Of a DNA stretch of 64,000 nt, positions 1 through 8,364 are shown in pieces. Source of the stretch: Kitasatospora sp. MAP12-44 (GTDB lineage: Bacteria; Actinomycetota; Actinomycetes; Streptomycetales; Streptomycetaceae); NCBI RefSeq assembly GCF_029892095.1, contig NZ_JARZAE010000004.1, positions 6,324,001-6,388,000 of the forward strand, in the 5' to 3' direction. Numbering within the stretch: position 1 is the first letter of the stretch; each line of letters begins with the position of its first letter. The notes under the pieces were generated by a model. It ran no database searches, was not told the DNA's origin, and worked only from the letters and a program-made list of their open reading frames with translations. The position numbers and the translations under genes were made by a program.

Positions 1-213
1 GAGGTCCGCGACGAGCGGGACAACCGCGGTGAGCGTGACGAGCGTGACGAGCGCGGCGAGCGGGATGAGCGCGGCGACGACCGTGACGACCGGGTGATCT
101 TCGAAGAGGACGAGGACGTCGAGGAGTACTACGACGACGACGACCTCGAAATCGACGAGGTCGAGGGCAACGAGGTCGAGCGCGAGCTGCGCAACCGCGA
201 GAACCGCGGCTGA
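1..213 (+). CDS. C-terminal end of a charged, low-complexity protein (partial)
   Basis: An open frame enters from the left edge and stops at TGA 211-213. The 70 visible residues are almost entirely Asp, Glu, Arg, Asn and Gly. A run of D/E-R-G-E type units is followed by an acidic patch (EEDEDVEEYYDDDD) and a short basic end. No domain can be recognised and the start lies outside the window. The composition suggests a disordered tail rather than a folded domain. A clear terminator hairpin follows 20 bp downstream, so this is the last gene of its transcription unit. No function is assigned. Confidence 0.7.
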   Translation, partial: EVRDERDNRGERDERDERGERDERGDDRDDRVIFEEDEDVEEYYDDDDLEIDEVEGNEVERELRNRENRG

Positions 214-232
214 CCTGCCAGGAGTTGCTGAA

Positions 233-265
233 GAGGCCCTGCCCACCCGGGCAGGGCCTCTTTGC
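233..265 (+). terminator. Intrinsic terminator after the partial gene
   Basis: GAGGCCCTGCCC and CGGGCAGGGCCTC form a near-perfect 12-bp stem (233-260), followed by TTTGCGTTTC. It lies between the end of the partial + strand gene and the stop of the convergent DUF1015 gene, so it may serve both strands. Confidence 0.85.
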
Positions 266-307
266 GTTTCCCCGGCCGTTTCCCCCGACTGTTCCCAGCC
301 GGCGTTC

Positions 308-1690
308 TCAGCCCAGTTCGAGGCTGCGCAGCACCAGTCCGCTGGCCGGCTTGGGCCCGAACGACGTGGACTTGCGGGGCATCGTGACCCCCTGCTCGGC
401 CAGCCGGCGGACCACCCCCTCGTCGACCGGGTGCAGCAGTACAGCCGTGCCGCCGGTGCGCGCGGCCTCGCGCTCGGCGGCCGCGGCGGCGTGCAGATAG
501 CCGATGTCGTCGGGGCCGTCCGGGACCCGCCAGGTGTGCTCCAGCAGGGTCGCGTGCAGCACGGTGGCGTCCAGCCGGCGCCACTCCTCGGGCCGGTCCT
601 TGGGCACGGTGGCGTTCAGCAGCGCCTCGTCGGGGCCGGTGAGCAGGTGGTAGCCGCCGTCCCCGGCGGTCAGCAGGAAGGCGTTGCCGCCGCTCTGCTT
701 GGCCTCGGTCAGCGCTGCCAGCGCCTGCTCCAGCGGGCCCGCCAGCTGCCGGACCGACCAGCCGCCCTCGTCCAGCGCGGCCAGCGCGCGCTGCAGCGGG
801 AGCCGGTAGAGCACCCGGTGGATGGCCCGGACCCGCAGCGGGTAGCGCGCGGTGTCCACCAGCAGCACCATGCCCCGGTCCCACGGGCTGAACGGCAGGT
901 GCCGGTGCTCGCGTTGCAGCCGCAGGTACATCTCCCAGCGGTGGTGCCCGTCCGCGATCAGCGCCCGGCAGGTGGCCAGATCGCGTGTCACCTCGGCCAG
1001 TTCGGCGGGGTCGGTGACGGCCCAGAGGCGGTGGTGGGTGCCGTCGCTGGTGGTCGTGGTGAGCAGCGGCTCGCGCTCGACGGTCCGCTCGATCACCCCG
1101 GCCGCCCCGCCGCCGCCGCGGTAGGTGAGCAGCAGGGGTTCCAGGTTGGCCCGGGTGGTGCGCATCAGGCCGACCCGGTCGGCGACCGGCCGCGGCATCA
1201 CGTCCTCGTGCGGCAGCACCACGCCGCCCTCCCGGCCGCTGACCGCGAGCGCGCCGATCAGGCCGCGCTGCAGCAGCTCGCCGCCGGGGCTGTCGTCGCT
1301 GGTGCGCTGCTCGTACACGTACAGCGCCGGCTGCGGGTCGGCGGCCAGCACCCCCTCCCGCACCCACTTCTTGAGCAGTCGCGCGGCGTGCCGGTAGCGG
1401 GTGTCGCGGTCGGAGCGCTCGCCGGTGTCCTCGGGCTCGGGGCGCGGGAGGATGAGCCGGACCACGTTGTGCGGGTCGGCGGTCTCCAGACCGAGCCGTC
1501 GGTGGGGGTCGACCACGTCGTACGGTGGCGACGTGACCGCAGCCAGCGTGCCGACCCGTTCGGGTACGTATCGCAGTCCGCGGAAGGGCGACAGGGAGAG
1601 CCCTGCCGCAGCGACGCGCCCGGGATCGCCGGGGCCGCCGGGCGAAGTCTTGGCTCCGCTTTCTGCACTGGGTGCACTCATTCTGGGCAT
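308..1690 (-). CDS. DUF1015 family protein
   Basis: 460 residues. The N-terminal segment contains the DUF1015-like stretch LSPFRGLRYVPERVG followed by TSPPYDVVD. Later come a DGHHRW-type segment and the VLLV strand typical of the family. Biochemical function is unproven; the family is sometimes described as an SpoJ-like or HTH-type protein. ATG 1690 opens the longest frame, and a second ATG at 1681 is equally possible because neither has an obvious Shine-Dalgarno. The gene is divergent from the TPR gene at 1807. The far N-terminus (about 30 residues) is Pro/Gly-rich and probably disordered or overcalled. Confidence 0.85.
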   Translation of the reverse strand: MPRMSAPSAESGAKTSPGGPGDPGRVAAAGLSLSPFRGLRYVPERVGTLAAVTSPPYDVVDPHRRLGLETADPHNVVRLILPRPEPEDTGERSDRDTRYRHAARLLKKWVREGVLAADPQPALYVYEQRTSDDSPGGELLQRGLIGALAVSGREGGVVLPHEDVMPRPVADRVGLMRTTRANLEPLLLTYRGGGGAAGVIERTVEREPLLTTTTSDGTHHRLWAVTDPAELAEVTRDLATCRALIADGHHRWEMYLRLQREHRHLPFSPWDRGMVLLVDTARYPLRVRAIHRVLYRLPLQRALAALDEGGWSVRQLAGPLEQALAALTEAKQSGGNAFLLTAGDGGYHLLTGPDEALLNATVPKDRPEEWRRLDATVLHATLLEHTWRVPDGPDDIGYLHAAAAAEREAARTGGTAVLLHPVDEGVVRRLAEQGVTMPRKSTSFGPKPASGLVLRSLELG

Positions 1691-1806
1691 GGTAATCGGG
1701 AAGTGGAAGTTCCGAGATCTTGTTGCCGGATGCAGTCGGCCGAGGGCTGTCGGCAGAGGCCGCCGGGGGCAGGGCCCTCGGAGTGCGAGCGGGAGCGAGG
1801 CGAAGC

Positions 1807-2382
1807 ATGAGTGAGGGGCAGGGGCAGGGGACCGGCGGTGGGGCCGAGCGTCCGCCGGTCACGAGCGGTGGACCGGGCGAGCCGCAGGGGGACGTGTACG
1901 ACTGGTTCCGGCGCGGTGAGCAGCTGCTGGCCACCGGGCATCCGGCCGCGGCCGAGCAGTTGCTGGCCCGGGCGGCGGCCGCCGAGCCGGACTCCAAGAG
2001 CATCCGGGAGGCCCTGGCCAGGGCGCAGTACGACGCGGGTTCGTACGCGGGGGCGGTGGAGAACTTCCGGGCCATCGCGAAGGCCGATCCGTCGGACGAC
2101 TACGCTCAGTTCGGCTGGGGGATCGCGGCGGCCAGGCTCGGCGACTTCGAGACCTCGGTGAAGCATCTGGCGCTGGCGGTGGCCATGCGGCCGGAGGCTG
2201 CCCACTACCGGGCGGCGCTGCGGCAGAGCAGGGCGACCCTGGCGGCCCGGTCGGGCGCGTACGGTCCGCTGCAGCCCGGAGCGCCGGGGTACGTGCCGCC
2301 GCAGCAGACCGAGTCCGGCGCCGACGCCGGGCCGCCGGCCGCCCGCGACGACGACCCGAAGGACGAGGAAGACCACGCATGA
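1807..2382 (+). CDS. Tetratricopeptide-repeat protein
   Basis: 191 residues. Roughly three TPR helical pairs span residues 28-140 (WFRRGEQLLATGHPAAAEQLL, then AGAVENFRAIAKADP, then DFETSVKHLALAVAMRPEAA). The C-terminal tail is Pro/Asp-rich. TPRs mediate protein contacts; no enzyme motif is present. ATG 1807 was chosen over the upstream frame opening because a purine-rich GGGAGCGAGG precedes it. The stop overlaps the next start in an ATGA junction (2379-2382), so it is translationally coupled to the HAD phosphatase and probably shares its transcript. Confidence 0.85.
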   Translation: MSEGQGQGTGGGAERPPVTSGGPGEPQGDVYDWFRRGEQLLATGHPAAAEQLLARAAAAEPDSKSIREALARAQYDAGSYAGAVENFRAIAKADPSDDYAQFGWGIAAARLGDFETSVKHLALAVAMRPEAAHYRAALRQSRATLAARSGAYGPLQPGAPGYVPPQQTESGADAGPPAARDDDPKDEEDHA

Positions 2383-3419
2383 CGGACACCCAGCCCCGCG
2401 CAGTTCTCCAGGCCCCCGGGTCGAGCGAGCGACCGCTGCTGGAGGCGTACGACACGGCGCTGCTCGACCTGGACGGCGTCGTCTACGCCGGCGCGGACGC
2501 GATCGAGCACGCCGTGGACTCGCTGGCGGCGGCCCGGGCGGGCGGCATGCGGCTCGCGTACGTGACCAACAACGCCTCCCGGCCGCCCCGGGTGGTCGCC
2601 GAGCACCTCACCGAGCTGGGCGTCCCGGCCGAGCCGGGTGACGTGATCAACTCGGCGCAGGCCGCCGCGCGACTGGTCGCCGCGAAGGTGCCGGCGGGAG
2701 CGAAGGTGCTGGTCATCGGCGGTGCCGGCCTGGTCGAGGCGCTCGCCGAGCACGGTCTGCTGGCGGTCGCCTCGCTGGCGGACGGCCCGGCGGCGGTGGT
2801 CCAGGGCTTCGACCCGTCGGTGGGCTGGGCCCAGCTGGCCGAGGCCTCCTACGCGGTGGCGTCCGGGCTGCCCTGGGTGGCCTCCAACACCGACCTGTCG
2901 ATCCCGACCGCACGCGGTGTCGCGCCCGGCAACGGGACGCTGGTCGCCGCCGTCCGCGCCGCGACCGGCGCCGAGCCCGAGGTGGCCGGAAAGCCGCAGC
3001 CGCCGATGCACCGCGAGACGGTGCTGCGGACCGGGGCGAAGCGTCCGCTGGTGGTCGGCGACCGCTTGGACACCGACATCGAGGGTGCCTACAACGGCGG
3101 CGTGGACAGCCTGCTGGTCTTCACCGGGGTCTGCACGCCCGCCGAGCTCCTGGGCGCCCCGGTGCAGCACCGGCCGACCTATCTGGCCGCCGACCTGCGC
3201 GGACTGCTGGAGGCGCAGCCGGCGGTCGAGCGGCTGCCGGACGGGTCGTTCCGCTGCCGTGGCCGGCAGGCGCGCGTGCAGGACGGCGAGCTGCGGCTGA
3301 CCGGGACGGGCGACCGGTACGACGGGCTGCGCGCGCTGTGCGCGGCGGCCTGGGTGGCGCTGGATCGGGACGGCCGACCGGCGGACGGCCGAAAGGCGCT
3401 GGCCGAGCTGGGGTTCTGA
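2379..3419 (+). CDS. HAD-superfamily (HAD-IIA, NagD-like) sugar-phosphate phosphatase
   Basis: 346 residues. The first HAD motif is LLDLDGVVYAG near residue 30, with the paired Asp residues needed for the phospho-aspartyl intermediate. TNNAS near residue 65 is motif II, and VVGDRLDTDIEGA near residue 230 is the acidic motif IV. This matches the NagD/PNPP subgroup of HAD phosphatases. After about residue 275 there is a non-HAD tail of some 70 residues. The ATG overlaps the TPR stop, with GAGGAAG upstream as Shine-Dalgarno. Substrate is not predictable from sequence. Confidence 0.9.
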   Translation: MTDTQPRAVLQAPGSSERPLLEAYDTALLDLDGVVYAGADAIEHAVDSLAAARAGGMRLAYVTNNASRPPRVVAEHLTELGVPAEPGDVINSAQAAARLVAAKVPAGAKVLVIGGAGLVEALAEHGLLAVASLADGPAAVVQGFDPSVGWAQLAEASYAVASGLPWVASNTDLSIPTARGVAPGNGTLVAAVRAATGAEPEVAGKPQPPMHRETVLRTGAKRPLVVGDRLDTDIEGAYNGGVDSLLVFTGVCTPAELLGAPVQHRPTYLAADLRGLLEAQPAVERLPDGSFRCRGRQARVQDGELRLTGTGDRYDGLRALCAAAWVALDRDGRPADGRKALAELGF

Positions 3420-3435
3420 CGGCGCCCTCGGGTGG

Positions 3436-3783
3436 TCAGAGCAGGGTGCGCAGCCGGAGCAGGTCGCGGATGCCCGCCTCCAGCCTGACGCGACCGGTGG
3501 CCCAGGCGGAGGCGAAGTTCAGCCGCCCGCCGACCAGGGCCACCAGGTCGTCGCTGGCCATCGTCAGCCGGATGTCGGCCCGGCCCACCGGAGCGCCCGG
3601 TGCCTCGGCCAGGCCCTGGATCCGGCCCTCGCGCAGGGTGCCGGTGAACGTCAGGTCGAGGTCGGTGAGCCGGCAGCTGAGCGTGCGGTCCAGGGCGGCG
3701 GCCTGCTTGACGTTGCCGTTGGCGCGTCCGAGGTTGCGGCTGAGCTGTTCCAGCGCCTCGCGGCACTCGTCGGTGTCGGCCAT
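3436..3783 (-). CDS. SCP-2 sterol-transfer-like small protein
   Basis: 115 residues. The chain has the alternating beta pattern of SCP-2 domains: RLTDLDLTFTGTLREGRIQGL, then a segment with ADIRLTMASDDLVALVGGRLNFASAWATGRV, which matches the SCP-2 substrate-cavity/helix region. SCP-2 domains bind lipids. ATG 3783 gives the family's normal short length; longer upstream starts in this frame run into the neighbouring intergenic region and look like composition shadow. It is convergent with the HAD gene, 16 bp away. No catalytic role is expected. Confidence 0.8.
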   Translation of the reverse strand: MADTDECREALEQLSRNLGRANGNVKQAAALDRTLSCRLTDLDLTFTGTLREGRIQGLAEAPGAPVGRADIRLTMASDDLVALVGGRLNFASAWATGRVRLEAGIRDLLRLRTLL

Positions 3784-3968
3784 CGTCTCGCTGCTCCCTG
3801 TCCCCACGGTCTGCTCCGGCCACGGTACCCGCCTGGTCGGCTCAGGCCCCTGGCGGGCCCTGAGCGGCCTGCTCCGTCCGCCCGTTGGTGCAGCGCGCCC
3901 CCGGAGGTACGGGGTAGCGTCGTGCGCAGGCACGCCCGGTAGGGACACGGCACGGAGGAGGCACCCCG

Positions 3969-4706
3969 ATGCGGGACACGCTGCGGGAGTACGTGGAGTT
4001 CGCCACCGGGCTCGCGGAGGGGGCCGGCAAGCGGGTCGTCGGGACGGCGACCGGGCTGCTGGAGCGGGCCGGCGTCGACCTGGAGGCCGTCGAGCGGACG
4101 GTCGCGGCGCAGCTCCCGCCGTCCGTGCAGTCGCTGCAGACGCTGGTGGGTGAGCTGGCGACGGCGGGGCGCACCGGGGTGGACCTCGCGGTGGGGCTGG
4201 CGCGGACGGAGGCGGAGAAGGCCGTCGAGCGGGTGGGGCGGCTGGGTGACCAGGTGGTGAAGGTGGGCGTGGTGCTCTCCTACCTGGAGGGGAAGCTGCG
4301 CGACCTGGAGGGCGGCGAGCCGGAGCAGCGGCCGTCGGCCGACCGGCGCGAGCCGCCGGCGGCACGGGCGCAGGGGCTGTTCGGCGAGGACTGGTGGCCG
4401 GAGGAGGAGTCGGCCGCGCTGGACGAGGAGCCGGTGCTGGACGAGGAGCCCGCGCCGGCGGCCGTACCGGCGAAGAAGGCCGCGCCCAGGAAGGCTGCTC
4501 CCAGGAAGGCCGCGCCGGCGAAGGCGGCTGTGAAGAAGACGGCGGTCAGGAAGACGGCTGCGAAGCAGCCGACAGCGGCGAAGAAGGCCACCGAGCCCAA
4601 GAAGACGGCAACCAAGAAGACAGCGGCCGCAAAGCCGGCGGCCGCGAAGACGGCGACCAAGAAGGCCCCCGCCAAGAAGGCCACCCGCAAGGACGGCGAT
4701 GTCTGA
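3969..4706 (+). CDS. Helical protein with histone-H1-like Lys/Ala tail
   Basis: 245 residues. Residues 1-115 are helical and heptad-like (FATGLAEGAGKRVVGTATG and similar), reminiscent of phasin or apolipoprotein-like amphipathic helices. Residues 115-155 are acidic. From about residue 165 to the end there are repeated AKKAAPRKAAP, KKTA and AAK units like eukaryotic H1 tails. Such tails usually bind DNA or polyphosphate; that is inference here. The GGAGGAGGC Shine-Dalgarno sits 5-10 bp before ATG 3969. The stop overlaps the next small gene (ATGTCTGA). Confidence 0.75.
   Translation: MRDTLREYVEFATGLAEGAGKRVVGTATGLLERAGVDLEAVERTVAAQLPPSVQSLQTLVGELATAGRTGVDLAVGLARTEAEKAVERVGRLGDQVVKVGVVLSYLEGKLRDLEGGEPEQRPSADRREPPAARAQGLFGEDWWPEEESAALDEEPVLDEEPAPAAVPAKKAAPRKAAPRKAAPAKAAVKKTAVRKTAAKQPTAAKKATEPKKTATKKTAAAKPAAAKTATKKAPAKKATRKDGDV
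4467..4695. repeat. AAGAAG/GCC-rich degenerate repeat coding the Lys/Ala tail
   Basis: Degenerate in-frame units of AAGAAG, GCC and ACC code for the Lys-Ala-Pro-Thr tail of the preceding gene. Such repeats vary in length between close strains. Confidence 0.7.
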
Positions 4707-4896
4707 CCCCACCCCCGGCCCCACCCCCACCGGCCACCCGCCCGTGGACGCCGCCCTCGCGCGACTGACCGCTCTGGACGGGGTGCCGACCACGGCACAC
4801 GCCGCCGTGTACGAAGATGTCCATCGGAGCCTGACCGACGCGCTCAGCGCGCTGGACCGGCCCGAAGAACCGGAGCACAGCACAGCTAGGAGCTGA
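4699..4896 (+). CDS. Small conserved-context hypothetical protein
   Basis: 65 residues: a Pro/Thr-rich N-terminus, then a predicted helix pair (VDAALARLTALDGVPTTAH, YEDVHRSLTDALSALDRPEE). No known domain is recognised. Its ATG overlaps the end of the Lys/Ala-tail gene and its stop lies 8 bp before the tlyA start, so it sits inside an apparent operon with TlyA. Because tlyA's Shine-Dalgarno (AGGAG, 4888-4892) overlaps the end of this gene, the two are likely translationally linked. Confidence 0.7.
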   Translation: MSDPTPGPTPTGHPPVDAALARLTALDGVPTTAHAAVYEDVHRSLTDALSALDRPEEPEHSTARS

Positions 4897-4903
4897 ACCC
4901 CCC

Positions 4904-5716
4904 GTGGCAGTGGCACGACGCCGACTCGACGCAGAGCTGGTCCGCCGCAATCTGGCGCGTTCCCGCGAGCACGCCAGCGAGCTGATCGCGGCCGGCCGGG
5001 TGAGCGTCGGCGGCGCCACCGCGACCAAGCCGGCCACCCAGGTGGAGACCTCGGCCGCCGTCGTCGTCGCCAAGGACGAGAACGACCCCGACTACGTCTC
5101 GCGCGGCGGTCACAAGCTGGCCGGCGCCTTCGCGGCCTTCGCCCCGCAGGGGCTGCGGGTCGATGGCCGCCGGGCGCTCGACGCGGGCGCCTCCACCGGC
5201 GGCTTCACCGACGTGCTGCTGCGCTCCGGCGCCGCGCACGTGCTGGCGGTGGACGTCGGCTACGGCCAGCTCGCCTGGTCGCTGCAGAGCGACGAGCGGG
5301 TCACCGTGATGGACCGCACCAACGTCCGCGAGCTCACCCTGGAGCAGATCGGCGGGGTGCCGGTCGACCTGGTGGTCGGCGACCTCTCGTTCATCTCGCT
5401 CGGCCTGGTGCTGCCCGCGCTGGCGGCCTGCGCGGGCCCGGACGCGGACCTGGTGCTGATGGTCAAGCCGCAGTTCGAGATCGGCAAGGAGCGGCTGGGC
5501 AGCGGCGGAGTGGTCCGCAGTCCGCAGCTGCGGGCCGAGATGGTTTGTCAGGTCGCGGCCCGCGCTTGGGAGTTGGGTCTTGGAGTTCGTGCGGTAACGG
5601 CCAGTCCGCTGCCGGGTCCTTCGGGTAATGTCGAGTACTTCCTGTGGCTTCGTCGCGACGCTCCGCAGCTCGACCCGGCCGAGGCTGACCGGGCCGTCGC
5701 GGAGGGTCCCCGCTAG
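4904..5716 (+). CDS. tlyA: TlyA-family rRNA 2'-O-methyltransferase
   Basis: 270 residues. The N-terminal S4 RNA-binding domain (about 1-60, RRRLDAELVRRNLARSREHA) is joined to a Rossmann FtsJ-like methyltransferase with the SAM motif LDAGASTGGFTDVLLRSGA. DLVVGDLSFISL and LVLMVKPQFEIGKE follow, supplying the acidic and Lys residues typical of the family. Known TlyA enzymes methylate 16S and/or 23S rRNA; in mycobacteria the product affects capreomycin sensitivity. GTG 4904 has TAGGAGC upstream. The linear order tlyA then NAD kinase then recN is conserved in actinobacteria such as M. tuberculosis. Confidence 0.93.
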   Translation: MAVARRRLDAELVRRNLARSREHASELIAAGRVSVGGATATKPATQVETSAAVVVAKDENDPDYVSRGGHKLAGAFAAFAPQGLRVDGRRALDAGASTGGFTDVLLRSGAAHVLAVDVGYGQLAWSLQSDERVTVMDRTNVRELTLEQIGGVPVDLVVGDLSFISLGLVLPALAACAGPDADLVLMVKPQFEIGKERLGSGGVVRSPQLRAEMVCQVAARAWELGLGVRAVTASPLPGPSGNVEYFLWLRRDAPQLDPAEADRAVAEGPR

Positions 5717-5803
5717 GCTGCCGGTGCGTCGAGCACCGGCCCCGCCGGCAAGCGGGGGCCGCCACCGGGCCAAGGGCAACCCGGCAGACGTAGGGAGAGG
5801 GCA

Positions 5804-6706
5804 TTGAGCGAGGGACGTACGGTCTTCCTGATCGCGCACACCGGTCGGGAGGCCGCGCTGCGCAGCGTCGAGCAGCTGGTCCAGGGCCTGCTGAAGGCCG
5901 GGATCAGGATCCGCCTGCTGGCCGCCGAGGCGGTCGACCTCGACCTGCCGGAGGGCGTGGAGACCGTCCAGGCCGGGCACGGCGCGGCGGACGGCTGCGA
6001 GCTGATCCTGGTGGCGGGCGGTGACGGCACGCTGCTGCGCGGAGCCGAGCTGTCCCGGGACACCGGCCTGCCGATGCTCGGCATCAACCTGGGCCGGGTC
6101 GGCTTCCTGGCCGAGGCCGAGCGCGACGACCTCGCTGTCGTGGTCGAGCGGGTGGTGGACGGCGCGTACGAGGTCGAGGAGCGGATGACGCTGGACGTCC
6201 TGGTGCGCACCAACGGCGATGTGGTGCACGAGGACTGGGCGCTCAACGAGGCCTCGGTCGAGAAGGCGTCGCGCGAGCGGATGCTGGAGGTGGTGACCGA
6301 GGTGGACGGCCGGCCGGTCTCCAACTTCGGTTGCGACGGCGTGGTGCTCTCCACACCCACCGGCTCGACGGCGTACGCGTTCTCCGGCGGTGGGCCGGTG
6401 GTCTGGCCCGAGGTGGAGGCGCTGCTGATGGTGCCGATCAGCGCCCACGCGCTCTTTGCCCGCCCGCTGGTGACCTCGCCGGATTCGGTGCTGGCCGTCG
6501 AGGTGCAGCCCAAGACGCCGCACGGGGTGCTCTGGTGCGACGGGCGGCGCTCGTTCGAACTGCCGGCCGGCGCCAGGGTGGAGGTTCGCCGGGGCAAGGT
6601 CCCGGTCCGGCTGGCCCGGCTGCACCGGGCGCCGTTCACCGACCGGCTGGTGGCCAAGTTCGCGCTCCCGGTGACGGGCTGGCGCGGGCGCTCCGGCACC
6701 TGCTGA
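5804..6706 (+). CDS. nadK: ATP/polyphosphate NAD kinase
   Basis: 300 residues. The diagnostic GGDGT motif is at residues 72-76 (LVAGGDGTLLRGAE). GINLGRVGFLAEAE and LNEASVEK follow, then the C-terminal SNFGCDGVVLSTPTGSTAYAFSGGGPVV region, which carries the conserved residues of bacterial NAD kinases. It phosphorylates NAD to NADP and sets cellular NADPH supply. The start is TTG 5804, preceded by GGGAGAGGG at a suitable distance. It follows tlyA and is followed by a convergent regulator gene; recN is 2.4 kb downstream, interrupted here by the MocR/YczE pair. Confidence 0.95.
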   Translation: MSEGRTVFLIAHTGREAALRSVEQLVQGLLKAGIRIRLLAAEAVDLDLPEGVETVQAGHGAADGCELILVAGGDGTLLRGAELSRDTGLPMLGINLGRVGFLAEAERDDLAVVVERVVDGAYEVEERMTLDVLVRTNGDVVHEDWALNEASVEKASRERMLEVVTEVDGRPVSNFGCDGVVLSTPTGSTAYAFSGGGPVVWPEVEALLMVPISAHALFARPLVTSPDSVLAVEVQPKTPHGVLWCDGRRSFELPAGARVEVRRGKVPVRLARLHRAPFTDRLVAKFALPVTGWRGRSGTC

Positions 6707-6725
6707 GCCGGTCCTACCGACCCGC

Positions 6726-8252
6726 TCACACCGCCAGCGGCTGAGACTGCGTCTCGGTCGGCCAGGGCGCGCTGCCGGCGGCCGCGGCCGTCGCGGCGAG
6801 CCGTCGCGCGGCCTCGGCGGCGGCTGCGGCCGGCACGGTCAGCGGGATCCGGATGAAGCCCTCGAACGCGCCGTCCACCCCGAACCGGGAGCCGGCCGCG
6901 ATCCGTACCCCGGTCCGGTCGCCCGCCGCGGCCAGCGCGCTGCCGGAGAGGCCGTCGGTGTCCACCCAGAGGGTCAGCCCGCCGACCGGGTCGGCGAAGC
7001 GCCAGCGCGGCAGCTGCTCGCGCAGCGCCGCCGCCAGGGCTGCCGCGCTGGCGCGCAGCCGGCCCAGTTGGAGGGTGCGCACCTCCGTCAGCCGCTCGGC
7101 CAGCAGGTTCGCGGCGATCAGCTGGTCGATCACCGGGGTGCCGACATCGCTGTAGATCCGGTCGGTGGCCAGCCGGCGCACCAGCGCCGGCTGCGCGCGG
7201 ACCCAGCCGACCCGCAGCCCGCCCCAGAGCAGCTTGCTGGCCGACCCGACGGTCACCACCTGCGCCGCCCGGTCCAGCGCCGCCATCGGCCGGGGAGGCT
7301 CGCCCGTGCCCCGGTCGCCCGTGCCCTGGTCGGGAGTGCCCCAGTCGAGCTCGGCCATCGTCTCGTCGACCAGCAGCACGGTGCCCGCCGTGCGGGCGGC
7401 GGCCAGCAGCTCCCGGCGCTGCTCCTCGGCGATCAGCGCGCCGGTCGGGTTGTGGAAGTCGGGGATCACGTACGCCACCCGTGGCGCCGCGTCGCGCAGC
7501 ACCCGGCGCCACTGCGGCAGGTCCCAGCCGGGGAGCCGCTCGGGGCCGCCGGGCCGGCTCTGCGGCACCGGGACCAGCCGGGCTCCGGCGAGCTGCAGCG
7601 AGCGCAGCGTGTGCGCGTAGCTCGGCGCCTCGACCGCGACCCGGTCGCCGCGGCCCACCAGCGCCCGCTGGGCCAGGTGCAGCGCGCCCATCGCGCCGGT
7701 GGTGATCAGGATCTGCTCGGGGGTGGTGGGCAGTCCGCGCTCGGTGTAGCGCCGGGCCACGGCCTCCCGCAGCACCGGGACGCCCGTCGGGTAGTGCCCG
7801 TGGCCGGTCGCGTAGGCGGGCAGCTGCTCGACCGCGCGGGCGGCGGCCTCGCCGAGGTAGGGCTGCGGCGCGGGCAGCGCGGCGACGCCCAGGTCCAGCA
7901 CCCGGCCCTGCTCGTCCGGCGGGACGGGGTGCAGCGCGTCGCTGGGCGGGCTGCTGCCCTCGGGCAGTGTGGTCCAGCTGCCGGAGCCGCGCCGGCTGAG
8001 CAGGTAGCCCTGCTCTCGCAGCGTGTCGTAGGCGGCGGCGATGGTGGTGCGGCTGAGCGAGAGCACCAGGGCCAGTTCGCGTTCGGCGGGCAGTCGGCTG
8101 CCGACCGGCAGCCGTCCCTCGGCGACCAGCGCCCGGATCTGCCCGGCCAGCTCGCGGTAGGCCGGGCGGTGCCCGGCGGGCTCGGTCGGCCGGGCGGTAC
8201 GCAGCAGCCGGGCGAGAGCGGGCGGGGTGACGGTGCTGTGCCAGTCGGCCAT
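6726..8252 (-). CDS. MocR-family (GntR-PLP aminotransferase) transcriptional regulator
   Basis: 508 residues from ATG 8252. The N-terminal winged helix of GntR type (about 25-95, RLPAERELALVLSLSRTTIAAAYDTLREQGYL) is joined to a fold-type I aminotransferase domain. HNPTGALIAEEQRREL is visible, as is SASKLLWGGLRVGWV, which contains the likely PLP lysine. MocR proteins sense amino acids or PLP compounds and regulate vitamin B6, taurine or transporter genes. It is divergent from a YczE-like membrane protein, a pairing reported for MocR families. The region between (8253-8364) should hold its operator. Longer upstream frames are shadow. Confidence 0.92.
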   Translation of the reverse strand: MADWHSTVTPPALARLLRTARPTEPAGHRPAYRELAGQIRALVAEGRLPVGSRLPAERELALVLSLSRTTIAAAYDTLREQGYLLSRRGSGSWTTLPEGSSPPSDALHPVPPDEQGRVLDLGVAALPAPQPYLGEAAARAVEQLPAYATGHGHYPTGVPVLREAVARRYTERGLPTTPEQILITTGAMGALHLAQRALVGRGDRVAVEAPSYAHTLRSLQLAGARLVPVPQSRPGGPERLPGWDLPQWRRVLRDAAPRVAYVIPDFHNPTGALIAEEQRRELLAAARTAGTVLLVDETMAELDWGTPDQGTGDRGTGEPPRPMAALDRAAQVVTVGSASKLLWGGLRVGWVRAQPALVRRLATDRIYSDVGTPVIDQLIAANLLAERLTEVRTLQLGRLRASAAALAAALREQLPRWRFADPVGGLTLWVDTDGLSGSALAAAGDRTGVRIAAGSRFGVDGAFEGFIRIPLTVPAAAAAEAARRLAATAAAAGSAPWPTETQSQPLAV

Positions 8253-8364
8253 GCGGATCAGTCCACCTGAGTCGAATTGGACCTGGATGTGGCTCCTACA
8301 CACTGTCCATGATGGCAGAGCGGCCACCCGGCTTACAGGCCACCCTCTCGTCCAAGGAGCCTCG
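8253..8364. promoter_or_regulatory. Divergent MocR/YczE control region
   Basis: 112 bp separate the two divergent starts. A weak inverted pair TGGAC (8278-8282) and GTCCA (8305-8309) brackets the centre and is a plausible, unproven MocR operator. The YczE gene has a good Shine-Dalgarno, AAGGAG at 8354-8359. No confident -35/-10 pair could be assigned. Confidence 0.4.

Noticed and set aside
129..2075. Long minus-strand frame of 648 codons
   Set aside because: Arg/Pro/Ala-rich shadow of the DUF1015 and TPR region without a ribosome site.
8253..8310. Confident -35/-10 promoter in the MocR region
   Set aside because: TTGGAC is present but spacing to any TANNNT-like -10 is wrong.
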